DNA of 64,000 bases from Acinetobacter vivianii (lineage in GTDB: Bacteria > Pseudomonadota > Gammaproteobacteria > Pseudomonadales > Moraxellaceae): the NCBI RefSeq assembly GCF_014635885.1, contig NZ_BMDR01000005.1:335381-399380 (forward strand), read 5' to 3'. The position numbers were made by a program, and so were the translations under genes. Positions 34,404-43,169 of the stretch are shown one piece after another; the first letter of the stretch is position 1; every line of letters starts with the position of its first letter. The notes under the pieces were generated by a model. It was not told the origin of the DNA, searched no databases, and saw only the letters and a list, made by a program, of their open reading frames with translations.

Positions 34404-35936
34404 TTATTTTTCAATAATCGCTGTTACACCTTGACCGCCAGCTGCACAGATCGAAACAAGAATGCGACCTGAACCTTTTTGATTTAAGATTTTTGCAGCA
34501 GTTGCGATGATACGACCGCCAGTTGCAGCGAATGGGTGACCCGCAGCTAAAGAAGAACCTTTAACGTTGAGTTTACTACGATCAATTGAACCTAAAGGTG
34601 CATCTAGACCTAAACGCTCTTTACAGAATTTTTCATCTTCCCAAGCTTTCAAAGTAGAAAGCACTTGTGATGCAAATGCTTCATGGATTTCATAGTAGTC
34701 GAAATCTTGAAGTTTAAGGCCAGCACGCTCAAGCATACGTGGAACGGCATAAGCAGGTGCCATCAATAAGCCTTCTTTCTTACCCACGAAATCAACCGCA
34801 GCAGTTTCAGAGAAAGTCAGGTATGCAAGCACTTCATGGCCGTTTGCTTTTGCCCATTCTTCTGAAGCTAAAAGTACACATGATGCACCATCAGTTAACG
34901 GCGTAGAGTTACCCGCTGTCATAGTTGCAGCTTCGCCCTTACCAAATGCTGGCTTTAATTTCGCTAATTTTTCAGCAGTAGAGTCAGCACGTAAGTTGTT
35001 ATCACGGCTTAAACCTAAGAATGGCGTGATTAAGTCATCAAAGAAACCTTCTTCGTATGCTTTTGCCATTTTTTGATGAGAAGAAGCAGCTAAAGCGTCT
35101 TGATCTTCACGTGGAATACCCCATTCAAGCGCAGTGATTGCTTGATGGTCACCCATAGATAAACCTGTACGTGGTTCACCATTTTTAGGCGCATCCATAA
35201 GATCTTTAACATTGATCTTCGCTAAAGCTTTTAAACGATCTTTACCTGTTTTGGCAATGTTTAGCTCAAGAAGCGCTTTACGTAAACCATCACCGAAAGC
35301 GATTGGCGCGTCAGATGTTGTATCCACACCACCAGCAATACCCACTTCGATTTGACCCAAAGCAATTTTGTTCGCAACCAAGAACGCTGCTTGTAAGCCA
35401 GTACCACATGCTTGCTGAATGTCATAAGCCGGTGTTTCTGGTGCAAGTTGCGTATTTAACACACATTCACGGGTCATGTTGAAATCACGGCTGTGCTTTA
35501 ATACTGCACCCGCAACCACTTCACCTAGGCGTTGACCTTGTAAGTTGAAGCGCTCAACCAAACCGTTTAACGCAGCTGTAAACATGTCAATGTTAGAAGC
35601 TGTGAAATAAGCGCCGTTAGAGCGAGCGAAAGGAATACGGTTACCGCCGATAATGGCAACACGGCGCACAGTGTTTTGGCTCATGGTTTTATCCTGTTGA
35701 ACAGAAGGTTTGGTTGTTTTAGCTGTCGCTGCTTTTGTCGTTGTAGAAGCAGCGCTTTTTGTAGTACTCGCACTACGACTGGTAGAACGGGTACGCGTTG
35801 TCTTTGGTGTCGTCGTTGCTGCTTTTGGAGTAGTAGTCGCAGTTTTACGTTTCGTAGTCGCTGCTTTTGATGTATTTGACACAGTCTCCTGAGCAGAATT
35901 GTCGACTGCTGGATTTTCTTGAGTTGTTTTGCTCAT
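34404..35936 (-). CDS. Acetyl-CoA C-acyltransferase (thiolase) with low-complexity N-terminal extension
   Basis: The enzyme core (from about residue 88) is a FadI-like thiolase with nucleophile Cys in QQACGTGLQAA, catalytic His in IHEAFASQ, HPFAATGGR, and the second Cys in SICAAGGQG. Ahead of it is an 84-residue Lys/Thr/Ala/Ser/Arg-rich extension (repeats like KAATTTPK) unlike any thiolase part. ATG 35936 has GGAAAAG upstream; an internal ATG (35684, MSQNTVRRVAIIGG) has AGGA nine bases upstream. Two protein forms are thus possible. It is divergent from fabG and maoC, which belong to the same pathway. Confidence 0.9.
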   Translation of the reverse strand: MSKTTQENPAVDNSAQETVSNTSKAATTKRKTATTTPKAATTTPKTTRTRSTSRSASTTKSAASTTTKAATAKTTKPSVQQDKTMSQNTVRRVAIIGGNRIPFARSNGAYFTASNIDMFTAALNGLVERFNLQGQRLGEVVAGAVLKHSRDFNMTRECVLNTQLAPETPAYDIQQACGTGLQAAFLVANKIALGQIEVGIAGGVDTTSDAPIAFGDGLRKALLELNIAKTGKDRLKALAKINVKDLMDAPKNGEPRTGLSMGDHQAITALEWGIPREDQDALAASSHQKMAKAYEEGFFDDLITPFLGLSRDNNLRADSTAEKLAKLKPAFGKGEAATMTAGNSTPLTDGASCVLLASEEWAKANGHEVLAYLTFSETAAVDFVGKKEGLLMAPAYAVPRMLERAGLKLQDFDYYEIHEAFASQVLSTLKAWEDEKFCKERLGLDAPLGSIDRSKLNVKGSSLAAGHPFAATGGRIIATAAKILNQKGSGRILVSICAAGGQGVTAIIEK

Positions 35937-36129
35937 AAGGCTTTTCCAAGCATAATTGCGATATTCTTGGTACAAACATACCATATTTTCAATACTGCTG
36001 TATTGACTAGAATGACGCTTGAGACCACATTCAGGTCAAGACATCCAGACATGAACTCAAGTATGATTTGTGATGAGTCAATCAGACATTGATTTCATGC
36101 CATATCCCAACATGATTCATGTGTTTGTA

Positions 36130-36143
36130 ACAAATTCATTTGT
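36130..36143. promoter_or_regulatory. Palindrome upstream of the fabG-like gene
   Basis: ACAAAT-TC-ATTTGT is a perfect 14-base dyad, 16 bases before the fabG start in the 223-base divergent region. A repressor of fatty-acid genes could bind here, but the motif is not one I recognise. Confidence 0.4.
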
Positions 36144-36159
36144 ATGAGAGATAATAACC

Positions 36160-37551
36160 ATGACTGATCAGTACCAAGCATTTACACAATCACCTTTAGG
36201 TAAATTTGTTGTAAAAAATTTAGGTCTACCATCACCAGTAACGCTAGATCGTTTTGAAAGTGCTCAGCCTGTTGTGAATGGAGCAGTATTGCTTGGCGCA
36301 GCACCATCAAGTACGGTTTCTGGTGCGATTGCTCAAGTTCTTAGCAATATTCATGCAGATAGCTATGTCGGTAATAATGTTGAATTACAACAAACTGCTG
36401 CAAAAGTCGGCTTAAATCTTCGTCCATTGAATGCCGATGATAAAGAATCTAAATTTAAAGCCGTTGTATTTGATGCTTCTGGTATTCAGGATTCTGAGCA
36501 GTTGAAAGAGTTGTATAACTTCTTCAATCCAATCGCTCGTCAAATCTCAAGTTCAGGCCGTGTGATTGTGATCGGTACCACACCTGAAACTGCAAAAACA
36601 GTCAAACAGGCGATTGCACAACGTGCGCTTGAAGGTTTCATCAAATCTGTTGGTAAAGAATTCAAAAAAGGCATTACTGCTCAAGTCGTTTATGTCGACC
36701 AAGGTGCAGAAGCAAACCTTGAATCAACTTTACGTTTCTTGATTTCACCACGTTCTGCTTATGTATCAGGTCAAGTGATCCGTGTATCTAAAGCTGATGT
36801 GGCTGATTTAGACTGGGCGAAGCCACTTGCAGGCAAAACTGCATTAGTGACTGGTGCGAGCCGTGGTATTGGTGAAGCGATTGCGCATGTATTGGCGCGT
36901 GATGGTGCGCATGTCATTTGTTTAGATGTTCCGCAACAACAAGCTGATCTTGAGCGTGTTGCAGGTTCAATTGGCGGTTCAGTATTGGCAATTGACATTA
37001 CTGCTGCTGATGCGGGTGAAAAAATCAAGACTGCTGCTGCAAAACAGGGCGGTTTAGACGTGATTGTTCACAATGCAGGGATTACCCGTGACAAAACTTT
37101 GGCAAATATGAAGCCTGAGCTTTGGGATCTTGTAATCAACATTAACTTGTCTGCCATTGAGCGTGTTAACGATTACTTACTATCTCATGATGGTTTAAAT
37201 GCAAATGGTCGTATCGTTTGTGTATCATCAATCAGTGGTATCGCGGGTAACCTCGGTCAAACCAACTATGCGGTATCTAAAGCTGGCGTGATCGGTCTGG
37301 TTAAATTTACTGCGCCGACATTGAAAAATGGTATTACCATCAATGCAGTTGCACCAGGTTTCATTGAAACGCAAATGACTGCTGCGATTCCATTTGCGAT
37401 CCGTGAAGCTGGTCGCCGTATGAACTCAATGAACCAAGGTGGTTTACCTGTAGATGTTGCGGAAGCAATTGCGTGGTATGCGTCTACTGGTTCAACAGGT
37501 GTGACAGGTAACGTTGTTCGCGTCTGCGGTCAAAGCTTGTTAGGTGCTTAA
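36160..37551 (+). CDS. High-molecular-weight 3-oxoacyl-(ACP/CoA) reductase, FabG4-like
   Basis: This 463-residue short-chain dehydrogenase has two parts. The first is an N-terminal flavodoxin-like, non-catalytic domain of about 210 residues. The second is a C-terminal reductase with cofactor motif VTGASRGIGEAIAH, HNAGITRDK, and the catalytic Ser (SSISGIAG) and Tyr-x3-Lys (YAVSK). This matches HMwFabG/FabG4, which reduces long 3-oxoacyl-CoA. It pairs with maoC downstream and the divergent thiolase, so the three could run steps of acyl-CoA elongation or degradation. Confidence 0.92.
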   Translation: MTDQYQAFTQSPLGKFVVKNLGLPSPVTLDRFESAQPVVNGAVLLGAAPSSTVSGAIAQVLSNIHADSYVGNNVELQQTAAKVGLNLRPLNADDKESKFKAVVFDASGIQDSEQLKELYNFFNPIARQISSSGRVIVIGTTPETAKTVKQAIAQRALEGFIKSVGKEFKKGITAQVVYVDQGAEANLESTLRFLISPRSAYVSGQVIRVSKADVADLDWAKPLAGKTALVTGASRGIGEAIAHVLARDGAHVICLDVPQQQADLERVAGSIGGSVLAIDITAADAGEKIKTAAAKQGGLDVIVHNAGITRDKTLANMKPELWDLVININLSAIERVNDYLLSHDGLNANGRIVCVSSISGIAGNLGQTNYAVSKAGVIGLVKFTAPTLKNGITINAVAPGFIETQMTAAIPFAIREAGRRMNSMNQGGLPVDVAEAIAWYASTGSTGVTGNVVRVCGQSLLGA

Positions 37552-37567
37552 GCATTAGGGTTTTGAA

Positions 37568-37595
37568 GAGGGGTGCTTGTGCATCCCTTTTTTAT
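37568..37595 (+). terminator. Hairpin between fabG and maoC
   Basis: GGGGTGC-TTGT-GCATCCC (one G-T pair) is followed by T6. It lies in the 65-base gap, so it would reduce transcription into maoC. It also shows that the maoC frame does not start at 37563. Confidence 0.8.
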
Positions 37596-37616
37596 AAAAA
37601 TATTGAAAGGTTTATT

Positions 37617-38471
37617 ATGAATACACGTCATTTTAGTCAGTTGCCAAAACCTTATTTAGCTTATCCAAAAGTCATTCAAGGTCTCATTTTCAAAAAGCCA
37701 AAAGGTGAAAAGGTTCTGCCACAAGTTGAATATGTGGTGGATACACTTAAGATTGATACCAAACATTTAGAAAGCTATAACGAGATTTGTGGTTTTAAAA
37801 ATGATGGTTTCGTACCTGCAATTTATTTAGCGGTTTTGTCTCAAAGTCTGCAAATGCACATGATGACCAGCGAAGCTTTCCCGTTTCCGATTTTGGGTTT
37901 GGTGCATATTCGTAACCAGATTAAGCAGACACGCAAAATTGCTGTAAATGAGCAAATTACGCTGTCTTGTAAATTTGGTGAATTGAAGCCGCACGACAAG
38001 GGTTTACAATTTGATTTCATCACAACTGCGAAAGTTGCTGGTGAAGTGGTAATGGAAAGTTTAACGACGTATTTATCGCGCCAGAAAACTGAGAAAAAAG
38101 CAGGTGAGAAGGCTAAAGATACGCAAGAACCAGCTTATCAACCACAAGCAGAATGGAATATTTCAGAAAATACAGGTCGTCGTTATGCGGTGATTTCTGG
38201 TGACTTTAACCTGATTCATATTCACGCCGTAACTGCAAAAGCATTTGGTTTTAAACAGGCGATTGCACATGGTATGTGGAGCAAGGCTAAAGCTTTGGCG
38301 AGCATTGAGCTTCCAGCAGCTTATGAGGCAGATGTCTGGTTTAAATTGCCAATGTATTTACCTTCAACAGTTGAGTTTTTAACTGCGGTTGAATCAACGC
38401 AAACAGATTTCTTGATCCGCAATGTGAAATCTAAAAAGCCACATGTGGCTGGTACAGTGAAAGCACTTTAA
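37617..38471 (+). CDS. MaoC-family (R)-enoyl-CoA/3-hydroxyacyl dehydratase
   Basis: About 284 residues with a double hot-dog fold. The C-terminal hot dog carries the hydratase-2 motif VISGDFNLIHIHAVTAKAFGFKQAIAHGMW, with the catalytic Asp and His. The N-terminal hot dog is degenerate. The start is ATG 37617, with GAAAGG eight bases upstream. It resembles mycobacterial HtdX, the usual partner of FabG4-type reductases, which fits the gene before it. Confidence 0.9.
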   Translation: MNTRHFSQLPKPYLAYPKVIQGLIFKKPKGEKVLPQVEYVVDTLKIDTKHLESYNEICGFKNDGFVPAIYLAVLSQSLQMHMMTSEAFPFPILGLVHIRNQIKQTRKIAVNEQITLSCKFGELKPHDKGLQFDFITTAKVAGEVVMESLTTYLSRQKTEKKAGEKAKDTQEPAYQPQAEWNISENTGRRYAVISGDFNLIHIHAVTAKAFGFKQAIAHGMWSKAKALASIELPAAYEADVWFKLPMYLPSTVEFLTAVESTQTDFLIRNVKSKKPHVAGTVKAL

Positions 38472-38491
38472 TATTTTTTAAATTAAAAATG

Positions 38492-38515
38492 CTCCCTGTT
38501 GTTCGCAACAGGGAG
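38492..38515. other. Strong hairpin with TTCG loop, T-tract on the minus strand
   Basis: CTCCCTGTTG-TTCG-CAACAGGGAG is a perfect 10-base stem. The plus-strand tail is ATTATAA, a poor terminator, while the minus strand continues CATTTTTAATTT. It follows maoC and precedes the serine hydrolase gene, both on the plus strand. Confidence 0.6.
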
Positions 38516-38550
38516 ATTATAAAAACATAAATATCATAAGGAATTGGGCT

Positions 38551-39804
38551 TTGATTAAAGAAATTCTATTTGCTGACACACATCATTATCATGGCAGTGT
38601 TGATGAGCGTTTTATTGACTTGGCTAGCCAGTTTAGTCGTTTACAAGATGCGCGGAGCCAGCAAGGTGGTGCAGCATTGGTGGTGTATTTCCAAGGTCAA
38701 AAAGTTGTTGATATTTTTACGGGTAAAAAATCTCAAGAAGAAGATTGGCAATCAGATACTTTAGCAATGTGTTACTCAACGGGTAAAGGCATTCTTGCAA
38801 CCCTTGCGCATATTCTGGTGAGTGAAGGGATACTTGAGTACGATCAACCTATTGCGCATTACTGGCCTGAATTTGCTCAAAATGGCAAAGCCAATATTAC
38901 TTTGCGTCATGTTTTATCACATCAAAGTGGCTTGTTTGATATCCGCAATATGATTGATGCCGCGACAGAAATGCTGGATTGGTCGCATATGCTGGATGTG
39001 GTTGCAGCGGCAACACCGCGTTTTGCGGCAGGACAAAGTTTTGCCTATCAGCCTTTGACCTATGGTTGGATTTTGGGTGGTGTGATTGAGAAAGCAGCCA
39101 AGCAGCCGTTAAACTGGTTAATGGAGCGTTATCTTGTACAACCCCTTGAACTGGATGGGGCATATTTCGGCACGCCTGCTTCAGAACTAGATCGTGTTGC
39201 GCGGTTATTGTTAAAACCCAAACCGCCTACCTCAACTAAACCTCAAACCAAGAAAAATAGTCAACCACGTAAAGCCTCTATATCAGAACGGTTATTGGAG
39301 CTTTCAGGGCAAAACCCTCAGGATTTTCAGGATGCTATGATCCCAAAAGGGATGCGTCATTTTAGTTTCTACAGTGATGAGGGCTTGCAAGCCGTTATTC
39401 CAGCAGCCAATGGTGTATTCACTGCGGATAGTTTAGCTAAAGTATATGCGATGCTGGCCAATCAAGGGCAATGGCAGGGGCAACAATTCATTCGTCCAGA
39501 AGTATTTAAGCAACTCAGTGCGGTACAAAGCAAAGCACGTGATCGAGTGATGCCAATTCCAATGCATTGGCGTTTGGGTTATCACCGTATTTTAACGATG
39601 GGCAAACGTGCGCCACATGGCTTCGGTCATGTTGGCTTTAATGGTTCAGGGGCCTGGTGTGATTTTGATCGTGAATTGAGTTTTGCTTATACCCATAATT
39701 TTAATGTGACTTCGGCCACAGGGGATTATCGTTTGTGGGGCTTAAGTCAGGAAACGCTTCGCTGTGCAGATGCAATTTTAAATGGACGCAAAGGCTGGTT
39801 CTAA
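38551..39804 (+). CDS. Serine hydrolase of the class C beta-lactamase/EstB family
   Basis: This 417-residue protein carries the S-x-x-K nucleophile motif in CYSTGKGILAT. A Tyr in FAYQPLTYGWILGG stands where Y-x-N is found in true beta-lactamases, and the third motif is HVGFNGSGAWCDF. No signal peptide is visible, so it is probably a cytoplasmic esterase or peptidase, not a resistance enzyme. It uses a TTG start with AAGGA nine bases upstream. Its last four bases overlap the end of the converging GNAT gene. Confidence 0.87.
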   Translation: MIKEILFADTHHYHGSVDERFIDLASQFSRLQDARSQQGGAALVVYFQGQKVVDIFTGKKSQEEDWQSDTLAMCYSTGKGILATLAHILVSEGILEYDQPIAHYWPEFAQNGKANITLRHVLSHQSGLFDIRNMIDAATEMLDWSHMLDVVAAATPRFAAGQSFAYQPLTYGWILGGVIEKAAKQPLNWLMERYLVQPLELDGAYFGTPASELDRVARLLLKPKPPTSTKPQTKKNSQPRKASISERLLELSGQNPQDFQDAMIPKGMRHFSFYSDEGLQAVIPAANGVFTADSLAKVYAMLANQGQWQGQQFIRPEVFKQLSAVQSKARDRVMPIPMHWRLGYHRILTMGKRAPHGFGHVGFNGSGAWCDFDRELSFAYTHNFNVTSATGDYRLWGLSQETLRCADAILNGRKGWF

Positions 39805-40319
39805 TTCGTATCACCTTGATAGGGTAGAATGTGATAAATCACTGCCTCATATTTCCGTTCTGTTTTGTATCCAGCAACAGTTCCACCTAAAAATTCAGCC
39901 AGTTTACGACTTGGCTGATTTTCAATTGCAACAGGATATAAGAAATATTGGGCAGACATATGTGTAGAAGCCCAACGAAAAACTTCTAAGAGGCCTTCTT
40001 TGGCAAAGCCTTGATTATGGCAATCTTCCCGAATCCATAAGCCCAATTCGGGTGTTGTAGTACCTAAATGATGGATGCCAATTAAGCCAATAAATTGCTG
40101 ATTTTCTTTATTACGTAATACAAAATGGTGATCCGTACGTTTTGTTTCTGCGATAAGCCATGTTTGCCCAATCTGCTCGATTTCTGCAAAACTTTGTGCC
40201 GGCTCCCATGTCATATAACACGTTAACGTTGTAGTTACACAAGGGTAGATATCGGCTAGATCATCCATTTGAAATAGAAATAAATCCAGTCTTGGTGTTT
40301 GTAATAAGGGGTGTCTCAT
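39801..40319 (-). CDS. GNAT-family N-acetyltransferase
   Basis: This 172-residue GNAT protein of the RimJ/RimL-like type begins TPRLDLFLFQMDDLADIYP. The acetyl-CoA pyrophosphate-binding region is in LGLWIREDCHNQGFAKEGLLEVFRWA, and LAEFLGGTVAGYK is the usual C-terminal strand. Possible substrates are a protein N-terminus or small amine. It is probably co-transcribed with, and downstream of, the TetR gene, 12 bases after it. Confidence 0.87.
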   Translation of the reverse strand: MRHPLLQTPRLDLFLFQMDDLADIYPCVTTTLTCYMTWEPAQSFAEIEQIGQTWLIAETKRTDHHFVLRNKENQQFIGLIGIHHLGTTTPELGLWIREDCHNQGFAKEGLLEVFRWASTHMSAQYFLYPVAIENQPSRKLAEFLGGTVAGYKTERKYEAVIYHILPYQGDTN

Positions 40320-40331
40320 TGTTTTCTCATT

Positions 40332-40916
40332 TTACTTTTTAAACAATTCTGCCTGAATGATGGCTTCAGTATGACGCTTAAAATCAGCTTCATTTAAGCC
40401 AGTCAGTCCTAACTTATAAATTCCTTCCAGACCACAGACAAACGCAATTAACCGCCATGCGATGTCATGACTATTGGTCTCAAAATGAAACTCTCCCTGT
40501 GCTTGACCTTCATTAATCATACGGACAATTGAGCGATGCCAGTCCTGCATGGCGATGTTGTAAGCCTGTTTTATTTCTTCATCTTGATCAATGAGAACTT
40601 CGGCTTCATTCCAGAGTCTTAAATACGGTTGAATCTGTTCAATGTTTTCACAACCCAGCAACAGAGAGAGGCGCTGTAAAGCGTTGGCTGTGCTGACCTG
40701 ATTTTCAATTTCGTCCAGTTGTTGCATCAGTTTGATAAATGCTTCTGCTTTTAAATGTGAGCTGGAGGCAAAATGATGATGCACTTGTCCTGTCGAGGTT
40801 TGCGCTTCGGTGGCAATACGGCGTACGGTCATCGCAGAAAAACCTTCATTTAAAGCGACTTGCATTGCCGCCTGTAAAATCATTTCACGACGTTGTTCGC
40901 GATTTAAATAAGCCAT
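40332..40916 (-). CDS. TetR-family repressor of the adjacent MFS pump
   Basis: The protein has about 194 residues from ATG 40916 (MAYLNREQRREMILQAAMQVALNEG). The N-terminal helix-turn-helix reads MTVRRIATEAQTSTGQVHHHFASSSHLKAEAF, with a variable ligand domain behind it. It is divergent from an MFS drug-type exporter, with two copies of a 16-base palindrome in the gap, so it very likely represses the exporter and itself. Confidence 0.9.
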   Translation of the reverse strand: MAYLNREQRREMILQAAMQVALNEGFSAMTVRRIATEAQTSTGQVHHHFASSSHLKAEAFIKLMQQLDEIENQVSTANALQRLSLLLGCENIEQIQPYLRLWNEAEVLIDQDEEIKQAYNIAMQDWHRSIVRMINEGQAQGEFHFETNSHDIAWRLIAFVCGLEGIYKLGLTGLNEADFKRHTEAIIQAELFKK

Positions 40917-40975
40917 TCTTTGTTTGCACCTATACCTGCATATAAAACGGAAACACACTACTCCAAATTTTAAAG

Positions 40976-40991
40976 TTGGACAAGTGTTCAA
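40976..40991. promoter_or_regulatory. TetR operator 1, overlapping MFS -35
   Basis: TTGGACA-AG-TGTTCAA is a near-perfect palindrome. Its first six bases are also the -35 hexamer of the pump promoter (TTGGAC, 17-base spacer, TATAAT at 40999-41004). Confidence 0.75.
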
Positions 40992-41013
40992 TTTTGGTTA
41001 TAATGACATCAAT

Positions 41014-41029
41014 TTGAACAATTGTCCAA
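41014..41029. promoter_or_regulatory. TetR operator 2, overlapping tetR -35
   Basis: TTGAACA-AT-TGTCCAA is the reverse-complement form of operator 1. Read on the minus strand it begins TTGGAC, which with CATTAT (41005-41000, 18-base spacer) makes the tetR promoter. Confidence 0.7.
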
Positions 41030-41042
41030 TTTAGAGGCATTT

Positions 41043-42533
41043 ATGTCACGCAAGTGGTTAATTCTTGCAATCGTTGTATTGATCTATCTCCCTGTATCGA
41101 TTGATGCGACCGTTTTACACGTGGCGACACCGACGTTGAGTGAGTCACTTTCTTTATCAGCAAATGAATTGCTGTGGATTATTGATATCTATTCCTTGGT
41201 CATGGCGGGCCTGATTTTACCTATGGGTGCGTTGGGAGACCGTATTGGTTTTAAACGGCTGATGATTATTGGCGGGATCTTATTCGGTCTGGCGTCACTG
41301 GCAGCTGCATTTTCTTCTACTGCTTATGCCTTAATTGGTTCACGTGCATTATTGGCAGTGGGTGCAGCCATGATTTTGCCTGCGACTTTATCTGCGGTCC
41401 GTAATACCTTTCTGGATGAGAAGCAACGTAACTTCGCGCTTGGCATCTGGGCGACTGTCGGCGGTGGTGGTGCAGCCTTTGGCCCATTATTAGGTGGTTT
41501 CTTGCTGGAGCATTTCCATTGGGGGGCTGTGTTCCTGATTAATGTGCCGATTATGCTTGCTGTGTTGGCTTTAACTGTATTTGTGATTCCAAAACAGGCA
41601 GGGCAACCAAAGCAGAACCTCAACTTGTTACAGGCGCTGGTTTTGGTGGTGGCCATCCTGAGCATGATCTATGCAGTGAAAACCGTAATGCATGGGTTTA
41701 GCATCTGGTCGGTTTTAATCTTTGCCGTTGGCTTGAGTTTACTGGTGGGCTTTGTCCGCAAACAGCTCACGTCAACGTCTCCAATGATTGATATCCAATT
41801 ATTCAAACACCCTGTTATTGCGACAGGTGTGGTGATGGCAATTGTCTCCATGATGGCACTGGTCGGTTTTGAATTGCTGATTTCACAAGAACTGCAATTT
41901 GTTTACCAACTTTCTCCATTGGCTGCGGGTGCATTCATTTTACCGTTTATGGTTGCGATTAGTTTAGGCGGCCCAATTGCCAGTATGCTGGTCAATCGTT
42001 TTGGCCTGCGTTCAGTCGCATCGCTCGGTATGTTGATGAGTGCGGTAAGTCTATGGGGATTGGCAAATACTGATTTTATGCAGGCGAAGATGCAGGTCTG
42101 GAGCTGGATGGTTGTTTTAGGTTTAAGCGTGGAAATTGCTTTATTGGCTTCAACCTCTGCAATTATGTCTTCAGTACCGCCAAGCAAAGCGACGGCAGCA
42201 GGGGCGATTGAAGGGATGGCCTATGAGCTGGGCGCAGGTCTGGGAATTGCCTTTTTCGGTCTGATGTTGTCATGGTTCTATGCCAACTCGATTGTAGTAC
42301 CAACCGAAGTGCCGCATCGCATTATTGAACAGGTGAGTAGCTCGATTGGAGAGGCGGTTCAAGCTGCCAAGCAATTACAACCTGCGATTGCTGAACATGT
42401 GATTACTGCTGCAAAACAGGCCTTTAGTCAATCACATCGTTCCGTGTTGAATGTCGCTGCCTTGTTGTTCTTGATCTTGTCGATTTTTATCTGGTTTGCT
42501 TTACCAAAGCGAGTCACAGTGGTTGAGGAATAA
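41043..42533 (+). CDS. MFS multidrug exporter (DHA2, SmvA/QacA-like)
   Basis: About 496 residues with 14 predicted membrane helices, the DHA2 layout. Seen motifs: LYVPVSIDATVLHVATPTL (motif D1-like, with the conserved membrane Asp), GDRIGFKRLMIIGG (motif A), and SRALLAVGAAMILPATLSAVR (motifs B/C). The QacA/SmvA group exports cationic biocides. The start is ATG 41043, behind AGAGG. It is controlled by the divergent TetR gene. The substrate is inferred only. Confidence 0.9.
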   Translation: MSRKWLILAIVVLIYLPVSIDATVLHVATPTLSESLSLSANELLWIIDIYSLVMAGLILPMGALGDRIGFKRLMIIGGILFGLASLAAAFSSTAYALIGSRALLAVGAAMILPATLSAVRNTFLDEKQRNFALGIWATVGGGGAAFGPLLGGFLLEHFHWGAVFLINVPIMLAVLALTVFVIPKQAGQPKQNLNLLQALVLVVAILSMIYAVKTVMHGFSIWSVLIFAVGLSLLVGFVRKQLTSTSPMIDIQLFKHPVIATGVVMAIVSMMALVGFELLISQELQFVYQLSPLAAGAFILPFMVAISLGGPIASMLVNRFGLRSVASLGMLMSAVSLWGLANTDFMQAKMQVWSWMVVLGLSVEIALLASTSAIMSSVPPSKATAAGAIEGMAYELGAGLGIAFFGLMLSWFYANSIVVPTEVPHRIIEQVSSSIGEAVQAAKQLQPAIAEHVITAAKQAFSQSHRSVLNVAALLFLILSIFIWFALPKRVTVVEE

Positions 42534-42539
42534 TGATTG

Positions 42540-42577
42540 ACCCTGATCTAAATTAAGTTTAGGTCAGGGTGTTTTTT
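42540..42577 (+). terminator. Intrinsic terminator after MFS gene
   Basis: ACCCTGATCTAAA pairs with TTTAGGTCAGGGT around a TTAAG loop, then G and T6. It overlaps the stop codon of the converging yceF-like gene. Confidence 0.88.
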
Positions 42578-43169
42578 AAGGAACGTTTATCCCAAACTCA
42601 CGTAAAATCTTACACAGCTGAATCATTGGTAAGCCCATCAAGGTGGTTTGATCATCACCAAGCATTTTTTCAAATAAGCTAATCCCCAAGCTTTCACATT
42701 TAAAACTACCAGCACAATGTAAAGGTTGATCTATTTCAATGTAACGCTCAATTTCCGCCAAGGTTAATTCACGGAATTTGACTTGGTAACGCTCAACTAA
42801 GGTGGTTTCAAAGCCAGATTGTAAATGTTGAACACTGAGCGCGGTGCTGAAAAATACGGTTTGACCTGAGTTGGCCTGTAATTGCCGAATGGCATTTCCA
42901 ACGCTTAAAGGCTTGCCAATAAAATCATACGGGGCATGTTCACGCCAAGCCACCTGATCGGACCCAATCACAATCGCATCTGGATGTTGCTGAGCGATCA
43001 CAGCTGCTTTTTCAAAAGCGAGACGTTTAGCCAAATCATCGGCATGTAATTCACCTGTTGCAGATTCATCAATATCAGGGGAAATACAGCGGTAATTCAG
43101 CCTTAAACGATCCATGAGGTCTTTACGGGTTTGGCTGCTTGAGGCCAGAATCAGTTCATACTGGCGCAT
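42576..43169 (-). CDS. yceF: Maf-family nucleotide pyrophosphatase, YceF type
   Basis: Maf house-cleaning enzymes hydrolyse non-canonical nucleotides; the YceF subgroup prefers 7-methyl-GTP. From ATG 43169 about 197 residues show ASSSQTRKDLMDRL, the SPDIDES strand, the catalytic-base region VIGSDQVAW, and the YceF-like C-terminus AGSFKCESLGISLFEKMLGDD...LMGLPMIQL. The ATG shares one base with the stop of the upstream DUF2237 gene (TAATG), implying coupling. Confidence 0.9.
   Translation of the reverse strand: MRQYELILASSSQTRKDLMDRLRLNYRCISPDIDESATGELHADDLAKRLAFEKAAVIAQQHPDAIVIGSDQVAWREHAPYDFIGKPLSVGNAIRQLQANSGQTVFFSTALSVQHLQSGFETTLVERYQVKFRELTLAEIERYIEIDQPLHCAGSFKCESLGISLFEKMLGDDQTTLMGLPMIQLCKILREFGINVP

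Noticed and set aside
35676..35892. Two plus-strand open frames rich in Val, Cys, Arg and Phe opposite the thiolase extension
   Set aside because: They are mirror readings of the repetitive Lys/Thr/Ala codons on the minus strand and have no ribosome site.
38551..39804. Calling the S-x-x-K protein a beta-lactamase resistance gene
   Set aside because: No signal peptide is visible, and the second and third motifs are of the EstB/esterase type, not AmpC.
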